A DNA stretch of 64,000 nt from Paenibacillus agri (GCF_013359945.1 NZ_JABWCS010000192.1:1-64000); one strand, 5' to 3'; numbered from the stretch's first letter, positions 1 through 10,853 are shown. A program made the numbers and translations. Notes: generated from the letters alone by a model not told the origin.

Positions 1-205
1 CATCAACTTGGCTTTGACGAAGTCAAAGCTATCTTCGTAAGCATCAACTTGGCTTTGACGAAGTCAAAGCTATCTTCGTAAGCATCAACTTGGCTTTGAC
101 GAAGTCAAAGCTATCTTCGTATGCATCAACTTGGCTTTGACGAAGTCAAAGCTATCTTCGTATGCATCAACTTTGAGCTTTGACGAAGTCAAAGCTCAAT
201 ATCAC
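1..205. repeat. 41-bp tandem repeat array between atpA and (off-window) atpG
   Basis: Four 41-bp copies begin at 1, 42, 83 and 124, and a diverged fifth begins at 165. Copies 1-4 differ mainly at one base near the unit end (gtaag versus gtatg). Each copy holds an 8-bp perfect inverted repeat, GCTTTGAC-GAA-GTCAAAGC. In the fifth copy the arms lengthen to GAGCTTTGAC/GTCAAAGCTC. The period is not a multiple of three and the array is not part of a convincing protein. It follows the atpA stop codon in the direction of atp transcription, so it is probably transcribed as a series of small hairpins. The array may continue beyond the left edge. The rest of 206-275 shows nothing recognisable. Confidence 0.95.
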
Positions 206-275
206 TGAAATCATTCTATTAACAAGAGCTCTGCCAGCGTTGCCCAAGCAAGCGGAAGAGCCTTATAATCAAGGT

Positions 276-2346
<2,071 letters not shown>

Positions 2347-2350
<4 letters not shown>

Positions 2351-2835
2351 GATCTGCCTCCTACCTCTTTGAGGTATTGATCAACAAGCTGCTCCTGTTC
2401 GCCGCTCGCGCTTACTTCTTTCTTGATCAGCTTGGAAGCAATCCGAACGGATGCTGTACCAATCTCGCTGCGAAGCTCTTCGACAGCTTTGTTCTTCTCG
2501 TTCTCGATATCCCGGACAGCCTCGTCCTTGATGCGAGAAGCTTCGGATTTGGCTTGCTCCAGAATCTTGTCCATTTGTTGATTGCTGGTGATCTGAGATT
2601 GCTGGATGATGTTCTGAGCTTCCTGGCGTGCATTGTTCAAAGCCTGCTTTTGCTCCTCCACATACGCGACCGCCTGCTCTCTGGTCTTCGCCGCCTCGTC
2701 CATTTGCTGCATTACCAGCTCACGGCGTTTCTCCATGATCCCAAACAATTTACTGAATGCAAACTTGCTGAGTAGGAAATACAGAAGCGCAAATGCGACA
2801 ATTGAAAAAACGATATTTGTCCAAACGATATCCAC
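2347..2835 (-). CDS. atpF: F0F1 ATP synthase subunit b
   Basis: Subunit b forms the peripheral stalk that anchors F1 to the membrane part. One N-terminal transmembrane helix (IVFSIVAFALLYFLLSKFAF) is followed by a long, highly charged coiled coil rich in E, K, Q and A, as expected. Two in-frame GTG codons are possible starts, at 2844 and 2835. The strong AAGGGAG lies directly against the first but 8 nt from the second, so 2835 (162 residues, M-D-I-V-W) is chosen. The stop overlaps the atpH start by 4 bp. Confidence 0.95.
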
Positions 2836-2933
2836 TGAGGTCACTCCCTTCCATTACCGCGTCTTGCGGACGTATACAAAAGTAAGGCGCGGATGGCACC
2901 TTGCCCTCCCCGCCAAACCGTAGGTACGGTTTA

Positions 2934-3173
<240 letters not shown>

Positions 3174-3251
3174 TCAAATTGTGTTTAATGATATAACATA
3201 TCTCCCGCGAAGGTACTATCGGCGGCTGCCGTTTGTCTTCACGACAGCTCA

Positions 3252-4019
3252 TTAATGTGCTTCTTCTTCGTGAATCGTCATCTGCGCGATATAGACCATC
3301 GTCAGAATCGTAAAGATAAACGCCTGCAGTGCGCCGACGAATATACTGAAGCCCTGCCAAACGGCCAGGAACGGTATACTGAGAATTCCAAGCTTCAGAA
3401 TGACAGTGATCAGAACTTCACCTGCGAAGATATTCGCGTAAAGCCGGATTGCCAAAGCGATAGGCTTGGCCAAGTTCTCAATAATGTTGAGCGGCAGGAA
3501 AATCGGAAACGGCTCAATATAGTGCTTGAAATAATGCTTGCCGTTGAGCTTAATGCCCAGGTAGTTCATCAGTACAAACACGATAAGTGCTAGCCCCGCA
3601 GTGACATTGATATCCGCTGTCGGCGATTTGTACCACAGGATCTCAACGTGGTCGCCATGTGCAAGGTTCTTCGTAGCTTCAATCACATGTCCGAATACTG
3701 TAACCGGCTCATGCGCCATAGTCACGACTGAGAACGGCAGTCCGAGCAAGTTGGATACGAAGATGAACAGGATTAACGTCAGCCCTAAAGATATGTAAGG
3801 CTTCCCTTTCTTCAGATCCATTGCACTTCCAATGACCCCCTGCACAAACTCCACAACCCATTCCATAAAGTTCTGTAGCTTGGAAGGATTCTCAACGGAC
3901 AGGTTGCGAACTGACAGCATAACCAGAACAAATACCACTGTACAGCTGATCAGCAGCATCAGCACTACGGACAAGTCTATCGGAATTCCGCCTAGCATGA
4001 TTTTCGGCATAGCATGCAT
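3252..4019 (-). CDS. atpB: F0F1 ATP synthase subunit a
   Basis: Membrane subunit a provides the two proton half-channels against the c-ring. It is a 255-residue, strongly hydrophobic protein with several transmembrane helices. The essential arginine lies in the LAIRLYANIFAGEVLI motif of the penultimate helices. The start at 4019 (M-H-A-M-P-K) has AAGGGGGG 5 nt upstream; an internal ATG at 4010 is possible but badly spaced. The gene follows atpI with a short gap and precedes atpE by about 105 bp. Confidence 0.96.
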   Translation of the reverse strand: MHAMPKIMLGGIPIDLSVVLMLLISCTVVFVLVMLSVRNLSVENPSKLQNFMEWVVEFVQGVIGSAMDLKKGKPYISLGLTLILFIFVSNLLGLPFSVVTMAHEPVTVFGHVIEATKNLAHGDHVEILWYKSPTADINVTAGLALIVFVLMNYLGIKLNGKHYFKHYIEPFPIFLPLNIIENLAKPIALAIRLYANIFAGEVLITVILKLGILSIPFLAVWQGFSIFVGALQAFIFTILTMVYIAQMTIHEEEAH

Positions 4020-4047
4020 AGCATCCCCCCCTTTCTCTTTAATCTGG

Positions 4048-4425
4048 TTACATTTTTTTCTTGATGCTCAGATATATTCCCGCAGGAATAGCGAGAAGCT
4101 GGGGAATGAAAAGGCCGGCTATGGTTGCTTCCAGCGAGAAATGCTCGATTTTGACCGAGAACATGGTGACCAAAATGGCGAAGCAAATCCGTGTGACAAA
4201 ACCGAGGCTGAAGGCATTCCCTTCCTTGTTCGCAATACTCTGCGTTACCCGTCTGACCTTAACGGCCAGGTATCGGAAATTTACCAATCCCGCCACCAGC
4301 CCCAGAGCCATGCCCAGAGTAATAGTCCGGGTCTCGTGATGAAGCGCCCATCCCATTACCAGTCCTGCCATAAGGACAAGGGTCACTCTGGTGACAGTAT
4401 TGATCATGGGAGTCATATTATCCAT
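4048..4425 (-). CDS. atpI: ATP synthase subunit I (AtpI-like)
   Basis: Small membrane protein of 125 residues with four hydrophobic segments, at the position of atpI at the head of the atp operon. AtpI family proteins are not part of the finished enzyme. They are reported to help c-ring assembly or magnesium uptake, and the role differs between species. The start at 4425 overlaps the end of the preceding gene by 8 bp. GGGGGAG precedes the ATG closely. The assignment rests on hydrophobic pattern and position more than on sharp motifs. Confidence 0.8.
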   Translation of the reverse strand: MDNMTPMINTVTRVTLVLMAGLVMGWALHHETRTITLGMALGLVAGLVNFRYLAVKVRRVTQSIANKEGNAFSLGFVTRICFAILVTMFSVKIEHFSLEATIAGLFIPQLLAIPAGIYLSIKKKM

Positions 4426-4651
4426 TCTGCTCCCCCAAAAATTTTTTGATTAACAGGACCACATTCACAATCCCCAAAATCATACCGGTGATCGTGCCTA
4501 TAGCCAGCCAATAATTGTGACCGTCCATCAGGTCTCTCAGCCATTTGGCGAGAAAGAAACCTATAATAATGTAAGCGGCTAACAAAGTGCCTGCACTTCC
4601 AATGACAAGAGCAGTACGTCCAAGGCTTTCCCTGTCTTTTTCCTGTTTCAT
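4418..4651 (-). CDS. AtpZ/AtpI family protein, first gene of the atp operon
   Basis: Seventy-seven residues with two transmembrane helices, a charged N-terminus (MKQEKDRESLGR) and a glycine-rich second helix (IGTITGMILGIVNVVLLIKKF). This is the layout of AtpZ/AtpI-type putative magnesium/calcium or assembly proteins encoded just before atpI. It overlaps the following atpI by 8 bp. Its own Shine-Dalgarno is weak (GTTGGGATT). It lies directly behind the likely atp promoter, so the leader would be very short. Confidence 0.75.
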   Translation of the reverse strand: MKQEKDRESLGRTALVIGSAGTLLAAYIIIGFFLAKWLRDLMDGHNYWLAIGTITGMILGIVNVVLLIKKFLGEQNG

Positions 4652-4668
4652 GGCTACAATCCCAACTA

Positions 4669-4698
4669 ATTTTACTGAATTCCCAGACTCTTTGTCAA
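4669..4698 (-). promoter_or_regulatory. Probable sigma-A promoter of the atp operon
   Basis: On the minus strand a perfect -35 box TTGACA (4693-4698) is followed after 18 nt by TAAAAT (4669-4674). It lies about 20 bp upstream of the first atp gene and behind the end of wecB. This is a motif call only. The rest of 4652-4829 is AT-rich and shows no clear terminator for wecB. Confidence 0.65.
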
Positions 4699-4829
4699 TT
4701 CATTGAACATTGCCCAAAAACCCTTGAAAACATGAAAATAATCACAGCAAAACGTTCCAAAACCATATAAACCGTACAGTTTCACTGTATGTTGATTTCA
4801 ATTCATTCAGAATATTAGTTTTAATGATT

Positions 4830-5990
4830 TTATTTATTTTTTGTGAACATTCTGTGAAACTCTTCCGGACGCTCCTCAACCACTCCAAAATGATGCAAAA
4901 TCGCATTGACAATCCTCTCGGATGCCTTGCCGTCTCCATATGGATTTGCGGCCTGACTCATGGATTGATAGAGCTCCTGATCAGTTAACAGAGCATGTGT
5001 CCGTTGATACACCTTCTCTTCGTCCGTCCCCACAAGCTCCAGTGTTCCGGCTTCGATCCCTTCCGGGCGTTCCGTAGTGTCACGCAGCACTAGCACAGGT
5101 ACTCCGAATGAAGGAGCTTCCTCTTGCAGGCCGCCGGAATCGGTCAAAATCAAGTGGGTATGCGGATAAAAATTATGCAGGTCTACGACATCCAGTGGAT
5201 CAATCAGCTTGATTCTCGGGTGTCCGCCGAGGATCTCATGCGCCGGTTCCTTGACTGCCGGACTCGGGTGCACGGGATACACAATGACTACATCTTCGAA
5301 TTCATCAGCGATTCTTTTGACAGCACGGAAAATATGACGGTGCGGTTCGCCTTGCGATTCCCTGCGGTGCGCCGTCATCAAAATAAGTCTTTTTCCTGAC
5401 GCAAAATCAAGTACAGGATGCCGGTAGTCCGGCTGTACGGTATATTGAAACACATCAGTAACCGTATTGCCTGTGATATAAATACTTGATTCTTTTTTAT
5501 TCTCGTGTCTCAAGTTGTCTGCTGACTTGTCTGTTGGAGCAAAGTGCAAATCGGCCAACACACCGGTCAACTGACGATTCATCTCTTCGGGATAAGGGGA
5601 AAGTTTGTTCCAGGTCCGAAGTCCTGCTTCCACATGCCCGACTTGAATTTGCTGCAGGAATGAAGCATAGCTGGCCAGGAATGTAGTCAGCGTGTCACCG
5701 TGTACCAGCACCAGATCAGGCTTGGCCTCACGAAGCACCGGCTCCAATCCTTCCAGTACCCGAATGGTAATCTCGTTCAGGGTCTGGCGGTCTTTCATAA
5801 CATCCAGATCATAGTCCGGTGTAATCTTAAACACCTCAAGCACCTGATCCAGCAACTCGCGGTGCTGGGCCGTCACACAGACGATAGATTCGATATGTTC
5901 GGGATGTCTCCCCAGCTCAAGAACCAGGGGTGCCATCTTGATCGCCTCGGGGCGCACTCCGAAAATCGTCATCACTTTAATTTTGGACAT
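4830..5990 (-). CDS. wecB: UDP-N-acetylglucosamine 2-epimerase (non-hydrolysing)
   Basis: Interconverts UDP-GlcNAc and UDP-ManNAc, supplying ManNAc for teichoic acid linkage units or other wall polymers in the cytoplasm. Hallmarks are the N-terminal KIKVMTIFGVRPEAIKMAPL, then HGDTLTTF, GHVEAGLRTW, the MTAHRRES motif and the DSGGLQEEAP nucleotide-binding loop. The start is set at ATG 5990 (MSKIKV, 386 residues), which fits the family's N-terminus. A TTG ten codons upstream would only add an atypical extension. It follows upp by about 65 bp in the same direction and may be cotranscribed with it. Confidence 0.95.
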   Translation of the reverse strand: MSKIKVMTIFGVRPEAIKMAPLVLELGRHPEHIESIVCVTAQHRELLDQVLEVFKITPDYDLDVMKDRQTLNEITIRVLEGLEPVLREAKPDLVLVHGDTLTTFLASYASFLQQIQVGHVEAGLRTWNKLSPYPEEMNRQLTGVLADLHFAPTDKSADNLRHENKKESSIYITGNTVTDVFQYTVQPDYRHPVLDFASGKRLILMTAHRRESQGEPHRHIFRAVKRIADEFEDVVIVYPVHPSPAVKEPAHEILGGHPRIKLIDPLDVVDLHNFYPHTHLILTDSGGLQEEAPSFGVPVLVLRDTTERPEGIEAGTLELVGTDEEKVYQRTHALLTDQELYQSMSQAANPYGDGKASERIVNAILHHFGVVEERPEEFHRMFTKNK

Positions 5991-6056
5991 ATCCCCTACC
6001 CACTTTCTCCATAGTTGCAATTCTTCCTAAACAAGCTTCCGTTATAGTATTCGTGA

Positions 6057-6686
6057 TTACTTTGTTCCGTACAGGCGGTCACCTGCATCACCAAGTCCAG
6101 GGATGATGTATCCATGCTCATTCAGATGGTCGTCCAAAGCTGCCACATAGATGTCTACATCCGGGTGAGCTTCATGTACAGCAGCAACACCTTCCGGTGC
6201 AGCAATCAGGTTCATCATCTTAATCTGGGTACAGCCACGGTTCTTCAGTGAAGTAATGGCAGCAATGGCGGAACCGCCGGTAGCCAGCATTGGATCAATG
6301 ACAATCAGTTCGCGTTCCTGTACATCTGTAGGAAGCTTAACGTAGTACTCAACAGGCTGTAGTGTATCCGGGTCGCGGAACAGGCCAACATGACCTACCT
6401 TAGCCGCAGGCAGCAGCTTCAGTACGCCTTCCAACATACCAAGTCCGGCACGAAGGATAGGAACCAGTCCCAGCATTCTTCCGGAGATCACCTTACTTTG
6501 TGTCTCAGCAACCGGCGTCTGCACGGTTATCGTTTCCAGCGGAATATCGCGCGTAATCTCGTAAGCCATCAATGTGGCAACTTCATCAACGTGTTCTCTG
6601 AACTCCTTAGTGTTAGTCCGCACGTCGCGGATAAATGTCAGTTTGTGTTGAATCAAAGGATGATCGCAAATCACCAATTTTCCCAT
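6057..6686 (-). CDS. upp: Uracil phosphoribosyltransferase
   Basis: Pyrimidine salvage enzyme making UMP from uracil and PRPP. The 209 residues show the type I PRTase signature [14 protein letters not shown] (PRPP loop) and the uracil-binding C-terminal stretch [25 protein letters not shown] sits about 8 nt before the ATG. As in Bacillus it lies downstream of glyA, but a terminator and its own promoter separate it from glyA. Confidence 0.97.
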   Translation of the reverse strand: MGKLVICDHPLIQHKLTFIRDVRTNTKEFREHVDEVATLMAYEITRDIPLETITVQTPVAETQSKVISGRMLGLVPILRAGLGMLEGVLKLLPAAKVGHVGLFRDPDTLQPVEYYVKLPTDVQERELIVIDPMLATGGSAIAAITSLKNRGCTQIKMMNLIAAPEGVAAVHEAHPDVDIYVAALDDHLNEHGYIIPGLGDAGDRLYGTK

Positions 6687-6771
6687 TAACTTGTCCCTCC
6701 GGTAATTATAAAGTCTTTAGTCTCAAGCCCTAGTAAGCGCTTTGCACCTGTTCAGTGGCTAAATCTCATCT

Positions 6772-6780
6772 ATTATATCA
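6772..6780 (-). promoter_or_regulatory. Probable extended -10 promoter of upp
   Basis: On the minus strand TGATATAAT gives a perfect TATAAT (6772-6777) with the TG of an extended -10 element. A start of transcription near 6765 would leave a leader of about 80 nt before upp. No convincing -35 is seen. Apart from this and the glyA terminator, 6687-7126 contains no gene. Confidence 0.55.
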
Positions 6781-7052
6781 TCACCGCCGCCGCTTTTCAC
6801 CCTACGACAGAAACTGCAACTATACTCTTCGAAAAAAGTCGATCCTCACATTATTATCCAACTGTGGATCTAAAAACTCATCCCAGGTCTGTCACAGCCT
6901 GATGAAAACGTGGTTTAGTCTGCACATTTTCAGATTTTTCATACTTTTCACAATTTCATCACGCTTTTTATTGAAAATTCCATGAACTTTCATGATTGAT
7001 TTCATTAAATTTCAAACCATAACCATTCTTCTAAATGTGAACATTATGCAAC

Positions 7053-7092
7053 AAAAAAACCTCCGTAGAGCCGGAAGCCCGGCCCACGGAGG
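7053..7092 (-). terminator. Intrinsic terminator after glyA
   Basis: Read on the minus strand, CCTCCGT (from 7092) pairs with ACGGAGG (to 7060). An inner GGGCCGG/CCGGCT stem strengthens the hairpin, and a run of seven T follows. Confidence 0.9.
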
Positions 7093-7126
7093 CAGAAAAA
7101 CAGCACGAATACTGAAATTATAGAGA

Positions 7127-8374
7127 TTAGTATTTCAACTCAGGGTACAGCGGATATTGATCTGTCAGCTCAGCCACTTGGCGACCAGCTTCAGTCAAGA
7201 CCGCTTCATCCTTCGGATTCTTAAGCACATTCGCAATGATGCGGCCAATAACACTCATCGCCTTCTCATCCATGCCACGGGAAGTAACTGCAGGTGTACC
7301 CAAACGGATACCGCTAGTTACAAATGGGCTGGTAGGATCGAACGGAATGGCGTTCTTGTTCACGGTAATACCAATGGAATCCAGCACTTTTTCAGCTTCT
7401 TTACCGGTAACGCCCAGGTTACGGGTATCAATCAGCATCAAGTGGTTGTCTGTTCCACCAGAAATAATGTTAATGCCTTCACCAAGCAACGTCTCGGACA
7501 ATACCTTAGCATTCTTGATTACATTCTCTGCATAAGTCTTAAACGATGGCTGCAACGCTTCACCAAAAGCAACGGCCTTGGAAGCAATCACATGCATCAG
7601 TGGTCCACCTTGTGTACCTGGGAATACAGCTTTATCAATCGCAGCAGCCCAAGGTTGCTTACAGATGATCAAGCCACCGCGTGGTCCGCGCAGCGTTTTG
7701 TGTGTTGTAGTTGTTACAAAGTGAGCATGTGGCACTGGGTTCGGGTGCAGACCTGCAGCAACCAGACCTGCGATGTGGGCCATATCTACCATGAACAGTG
7801 CGCCAACATCATTAGCAATAGCAGCAAGTTTTTCAAAATCAATGGTACGCGGATAAGCACTCGCACCAGCTACGATCAATTTAGGACGGTGTTTGAAGGC
7901 TGCCTTGCGCACTTCATCATAATCAATAAGGAAAGTATCCTCTTGCACACCATAAGCCACGAAGTTATAAAGCAAGCCGGAAGCATTAACCGGGCTACCG
8001 TGCGTCAAGTGACCACCATGAGCCAGGTTCATACCAAGTACAGTGTCGCCAGGTTTCAGGGCTGCCAAATAAACGGCCATGTTTGCTTGTGCGCCAGAGT
8101 GTGGCTGCACGTTGACATGCTCTGCGCCAAACAGTTGCTTAGCACGGTCGCGCGCCAGATCTTCGACGATGTCTACATCTTCACAACCACCATAAAAACG
8201 CTTGCCCGGGTAGCCTTCAGCATATTTGTTGGTAAGCACCGAACCCATAGCTTCAATAACGGCTTCGCTGACGATATTCTCAGAGGCAATAAGCTCAATG
8301 TTCGCGCGCTGACGTTTCAGCTCCAATCCCATCGCTTCCAGTACTGCCGGGTCACTCTTACGCAATTGTTCCAT
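7127..8374 (-). CDS. glyA: Serine hydroxymethyltransferase
   Basis: PLP enzyme that converts serine and tetrahydrofolate to glycine and 5,10-methylene-THF, the main source of one-carbon units. It has the full family length of 415 residues. The PLP lysine is K226 in [14 protein letters not shown], and SENIVSEAV and [10 protein letters not shown] are present near the N-terminus. AGGGAGG precedes the ATG. It lies 56 bp behind ywlG and probably shares its transcript, so the ZTP riboswitch upstream of ywlG is expected to control it. ZTP riboswitches are known to govern one-carbon genes including glyA. Confidence 0.98.
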   Translation of the reverse strand: MEQLRKSDPAVLEAMGLELKRQRANIELIASENIVSEAVIEAMGSVLTNKYAEGYPGKRFYGGCEDVDIVEDLARDRAKQLFGAEHVNVQPHSGAQANMAVYLAALKPGDTVLGMNLAHGGHLTHGSPVNASGLLYNFVAYGVQEDTFLIDYDEVRKAAFKHRPKLIVAGASAYPRTIDFEKLAAIANDVGALFMVDMAHIAGLVAAGLHPNPVPHAHFVTTTTHKTLRGPRGGLIICKQPWAAAIDKAVFPGTQGGPLMHVIASKAVAFGEALQPSFKTYAENVIKNAKVLSETLLGEGINIISGGTDNHLMLIDTRNLGVTGKEAEKVLDSIGITVNKNAIPFDPTSPFVTSGIRLGTPAVTSRGMDEKAMSVIGRIIANVLKNPKDEAVLTEAGRQVAELTDQYPLYPELKY

Positions 8375-8430
8375 GTTCTTAGTTCCTCCCTGGTATTGTG
8401 TTTATGTTGTATTTAATGAAAACCATTAAG

Positions 8431-9090
8431 TTATTCGCAGAGCCGGGCTCCGCTTTGTTCCTGTGTCCGGTAGACTGCACGCTCGCCGCCGATCAAAGCA
8501 GGCCTGCTCCATGCAGCGTTCACTCTGGCTTCTCCAATATAACGCAGGCTAGGACGAAAAGGCACGGCCACACGTCTTAAATGCATACCGATCAGCGTCT
8601 CTCCGATATCAATGCCAGCATGAGCCTGTACGGTTTCTGCCAGCACAGGGTCTTTCATGGAGCGGTAGGCAGCAGCAGCCATAGAACCTCCTGCACCGGG
8701 AATCGGCACAGCTGCAACCTCCTGCAACCCTAACCCATCCAGCAAAGAGCGTTCCATCACCAAGGCGCGATTCAAATGCTCACAGCATTGATACACCGGA
8801 TGGAATCCGAGTTCATCAGCGACCTGAGTAATGCCTTCAAGCAGTTGCTCTGCCACAGCCAGCGCTCCACCAGTCCCGATTCGGGCACCGGCCACTTCAC
8901 TGGTGCTGACTCCTACGACAAGAATTTTGCCGGGACCCAGCTTCCCTGCTGCTGCAAGCTCTCGAACTACAGTAGCCGTAGCCTCAGACAGTAAGATTGC
9001 ACTGTCAGATGGGGAATCTTCTTTCCCGCCAGTTCCTGCCGGGATAGTCGCGCGTTCTTCCCAAGACTTCTGCTTCAACACTTCATCCAT
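8431..9090 (-). CDS. ywlG: UPF0340 / TIGR01440 family protein (YwlG)
   Basis: Conserved Firmicutes protein of unknown biochemical function, always near glyA in Bacillus relatives. The 219 residues include the family stretches GVSTSEVAGARIGTGG and HLNRALVMER, and a glycine- and alanine-rich centre (PGAGGSMAAAAY). AGGAGG stands 7 nt before the ATG. It is probably cotranscribed with glyA. Identification is by recognisable family sequence plus position; the function is unknown. Confidence 0.88.
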   Translation of the reverse strand: MDEVLKQKSWEERATIPAGTGGKEDSPSDSAILLSEATATVVRELAAAGKLGPGKILVVGVSTSEVAGARIGTGGALAVAEQLLEGITQVADELGFHPVYQCCEHLNRALVMERSLLDGLGLQEVAAVPIPGAGGSMAAAAYRSMKDPVLAETVQAHAGIDIGETLIGMHLRRVAVPFRPSLRYIGEARVNAAWSRPALIGGERAVYRTQEQSGARLCE

Positions 9091-9161
9091 TGCTCTACCT
9101 CCTAAAATGTTATGATGTAACTCTCATCATCACCACTTTCGCTGCAGGGACAGATACGGCT

Positions 9162-9211
9162 GTACCTCTCCAGGAGGCGAAAGTTCAAAACTTTCGGAGG
9201 CTGGCAGATAC
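9162..9211 (-). other. Long imperfect hairpin in the ywlG leader
   Basis: In RNA from the minus strand the order is GTATCT, CCAG, a CCTC loop, CGAAAGTT, TTG, AACTTTCG, a second CCTC loop, CTGG, AG, AGGTAC. The arms pair in three blocks separated by a symmetric CCTC/CCTC internal loop. It lies between the riboswitch terminator and ywlG. I do not recognise it as a known riboswitch. The remainder of 9091-9300 shows only the ywlG Shine-Dalgarno. Confidence 0.6.
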
Positions 9212-9300
9212 TCTTGATTACGCTATACATCACCCATATCTGTAAGTAAGAAATATAAGGATAGGTATCTAACAGTCAGATAATTCCAAATATTTCAAAC

Positions 9301-9340
9301 AAAAAAGAGCAGTCCGCAGGTAGCTGCGGATTTGCTCTTT
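9301..9340 (-). terminator. Intrinsic terminator forming the ZTP riboswitch expression platform
   Basis: On the minus strand AAAAGAGCA and TGCTCTTTT pair around an inner TCCGCA/TGCGGA stem, and TTTTTTG follows. It begins immediately after the conserved 3' end of the ZTP aptamer (CCTGGGCA), the usual arrangement for ZTP-controlled termination. It would also serve to end transcription from ywlE. Confidence 0.85.
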
Positions 9341-9418
9341 TGCCCAGGCGACCGGCCGTTTATTCCGATGCTCCATCGTGGTTTGATCCACAGTTGTCGC
9401 CAGTTACACCGGAACCGA
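9341..9418 (-). ncRNA. ZTP (pfl) riboswitch aptamer
   Basis: The minus-strand RNA shows the hallmarks of the pfl/ZTP motif: a P1 stem TTCCG (9410-9414) with CGGAA (9363-9367); inside it ACTGGCGACA; a TGTGG/CCAC hairpin; GGAGCA; then after a short linker CCGG followed by the nearly invariant 3' pseudoknot segment CGCCTGGGCA. ZTP riboswitches sense the folate-stress alarmone ZTP/ZMP and turn on one-carbon and purine genes. Here the aptamer is followed at once by an intrinsic terminator and, 210 nt further on, by ywlG-glyA. Confidence 0.88.
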
Positions 9419-9463
9419 TATTTCTTACATCTTAAAGCAAAGAGAGCCGAAAATCAACCATCT

Positions 9464-10051
9464 TTACAAACGCCGTGCTGACTCCAGCTTATCCAGCAGG
9501 CTATACAGCGCCTTGCGGATCTCAGCAGCTGTCAGCTCATAATCATCACGGGTGCCGCCAAAGGGATCGGAGATGTCAAAGCTCGGAATGCGTTGCCGAA
9601 TCTCGATGATCCGCTGCAGTGCAGCCGCATCCGGTTCTCCTCCAAGAGCAATACTCATTTCTGCTTCGGCGTAGAGACTATCCAGCTCCTGGATATCTTC
9701 AGCGACCTCCGCTTCATCATGTACATATTCTTTGAGCGTATATGTCTTCGCCACGGCATCCGGGAAAAATTGTAGCAAATGCCGCTTGTGACTGCCTGTC
9801 AGTGTTAGCACAAGATCCGCCCAGGCCACCTGTTGACCTGTAAGCTGTGAGGATTGAATTGAATCATGAACGCCTTCATCGCGCAGAATCGCCGCGGTAT
9901 GTCTGGATATAGATGTGCCTGAAATGGCGGATACCCCTGCAGACCGCACCTCCAGCTCCATTCCGCGCTCCTTCGCGTACTTCCGCAGAAGCCCTTCTGC
10001 CATGGGACTGCGGCATGTATTGCCGGTGCAGACGAATAAAATATGCAGCAT
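9464..10051 (-). CDS. ywlE: Low-molecular-weight protein phosphatase, protein-arginine phosphatase YwlE type
   Basis: Removes phosphate from arginine residues, counteracting the McsB arginine kinase in protein quality control. The catalytic loop is C7-T-G-N-T-C-R-S; the threonine at position 11 is the residue that distinguishes arginine phosphatases from tyrosine phosphatases in B. subtilis YwlE. The acid DPFGGTRDDYE motif is near residue 160. At 195 residues it is longer than YwlE of B. subtilis because of a mid-protein insertion (around EAEVAEDIQELDSLYAEAE). Neighbours mntP and tsaC match the Bacillus order. Confidence 0.9.
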   Translation of the reverse strand: MLHILFVCTGNTCRSPMAEGLLRKYAKERGMELEVRSAGVSAISGTSISRHTAAILRDEGVHDSIQSSQLTGQQVAWADLVLTLTGSHKRHLLQFFPDAVAKTYTLKEYVHDEAEVAEDIQELDSLYAEAEMSIALGGEPDAAALQRIIEIRQRIPSFDISDPFGGTRDDYELTAAEIRKALYSLLDKLESARRL

Positions 10052-10182
10052 GTTTATCCACCTCCCATAAAATATTTAAATTCATCCCGCCATAGTTTGG
10101 TCTGCACAACTTACTTGACTGTACAGGAACTATGGACAGAAACGCATAATTGAAATAGAACAATCCCGGTGCCGTTATTGTA

Positions 10183-10755
10183 TCAGAAGATGAACAGCAA
10201 GCCAAACCCCAGCAGGATCGCCCCGCCAATCGCCTCGCCGTAAGACCCAAGCCCACGACTGACGTGGCGCCCTAGCAGCAAACCTGTAATCGACATCAGC
10301 CCTCCGCAGACACCAAAAGCTAGTATCGTCAGCAGAATACTGTCCACGAACATCCCTAAAGATACGCCTACCGAAAAAGAATCTACACTGACACTGAGCG
10401 ATATCAATAGCATCCCCCAGAAGGTGCGATGATCCCATACTCTCGGACTGCCGTCGCCCGAGTGAAAGGAATTGAAGATCATATGCCCGCCCAGAAGGAG
10501 CAGCAATCCTCCGGCAACATAGGTGGTAACCTGTCCCAATAAATGCCCGACGTAGCTCCCTGTCACCAGACCGAGCAGAGGCATGAGCACATGAAAAAAG
10601 GCAATCAGCAGGCTGAGCTGCAGAATATGCAGCAGACGAATACCTTTCATCCCGATCCCTACTCCAAGGGAGAAAGCATCCATTCCCAGCGCAATTGCCA
10701 TAATAGCAATCGTTACAACCTGTCCCCAACCGGCATATACCTCTCCTAAGCCCAT
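10183..10755 (-). CDS. mntP: Putative manganese efflux pump MntP
   Basis: Membrane exporter that lowers cytoplasmic manganese. The protein has six hydrophobic segments with the family motifs IALGMDAFSLGVGIGMKG and SVSVDSFSVGVSLG, which hold the conserved aspartates. GTG at 10794 and ATG at 10761 are upstream alternatives. The ATG at 10755 is best spaced (7 nt) behind GGGGG and gives 190 residues, the usual length. No yybP-ykoY manganese riboswitch fits in the short gap to tsaC. Confidence 0.88.
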   Translation of the reverse strand: MGLGEVYAGWGQVVTIAIMAIALGMDAFSLGVGIGMKGIRLLHILQLSLLIAFFHVLMPLLGLVTGSYVGHLLGQVTTYVAGGLLLLLGGHMIFNSFHSGDGSPRVWDHRTFWGMLLISLSVSVDSFSVGVSLGMFVDSILLTILAFGVCGGLMSITGLLLGRHVSRGLGSYGEAIGGAILLGFGLLFIF

Positions 10756-10853
10756 GGTCATACCCCCAAAGTCGCAAATATCTTGTACAACCACAATATG
10801 CGGACAAGAAGGTAAACATGACTATAGGGAAAAGGGGGTGTACCTGCGGGAGA

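Noticed and set aside
1..205. Possible CRISPR array
   Set aside because: The units are directly tandem with no variable spacers and no cas genes are present.
7157..8416. Plus-strand open frame of 419 codons
   Set aside because: Antisense to glyA, with cysteine- and histidine-rich nonsense-like composition.
9091..9300. Glycine, THF, SAM or T-box riboswitch in the ywlG leader
   Set aside because: None of the conserved cores of these classes is present; only an uncharacterised hairpin is seen.
10175..10819. 214-codon minus-strand frame overlapping mntP in another frame
   Set aside because: Out-of-frame reading of the mntP gene; cysteine/arginine-rich and without membrane pattern.
10795..10853. 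yybP-ykoY manganese riboswitch before mntP
   Set aside because: The spacer is too short and lacks the motif.
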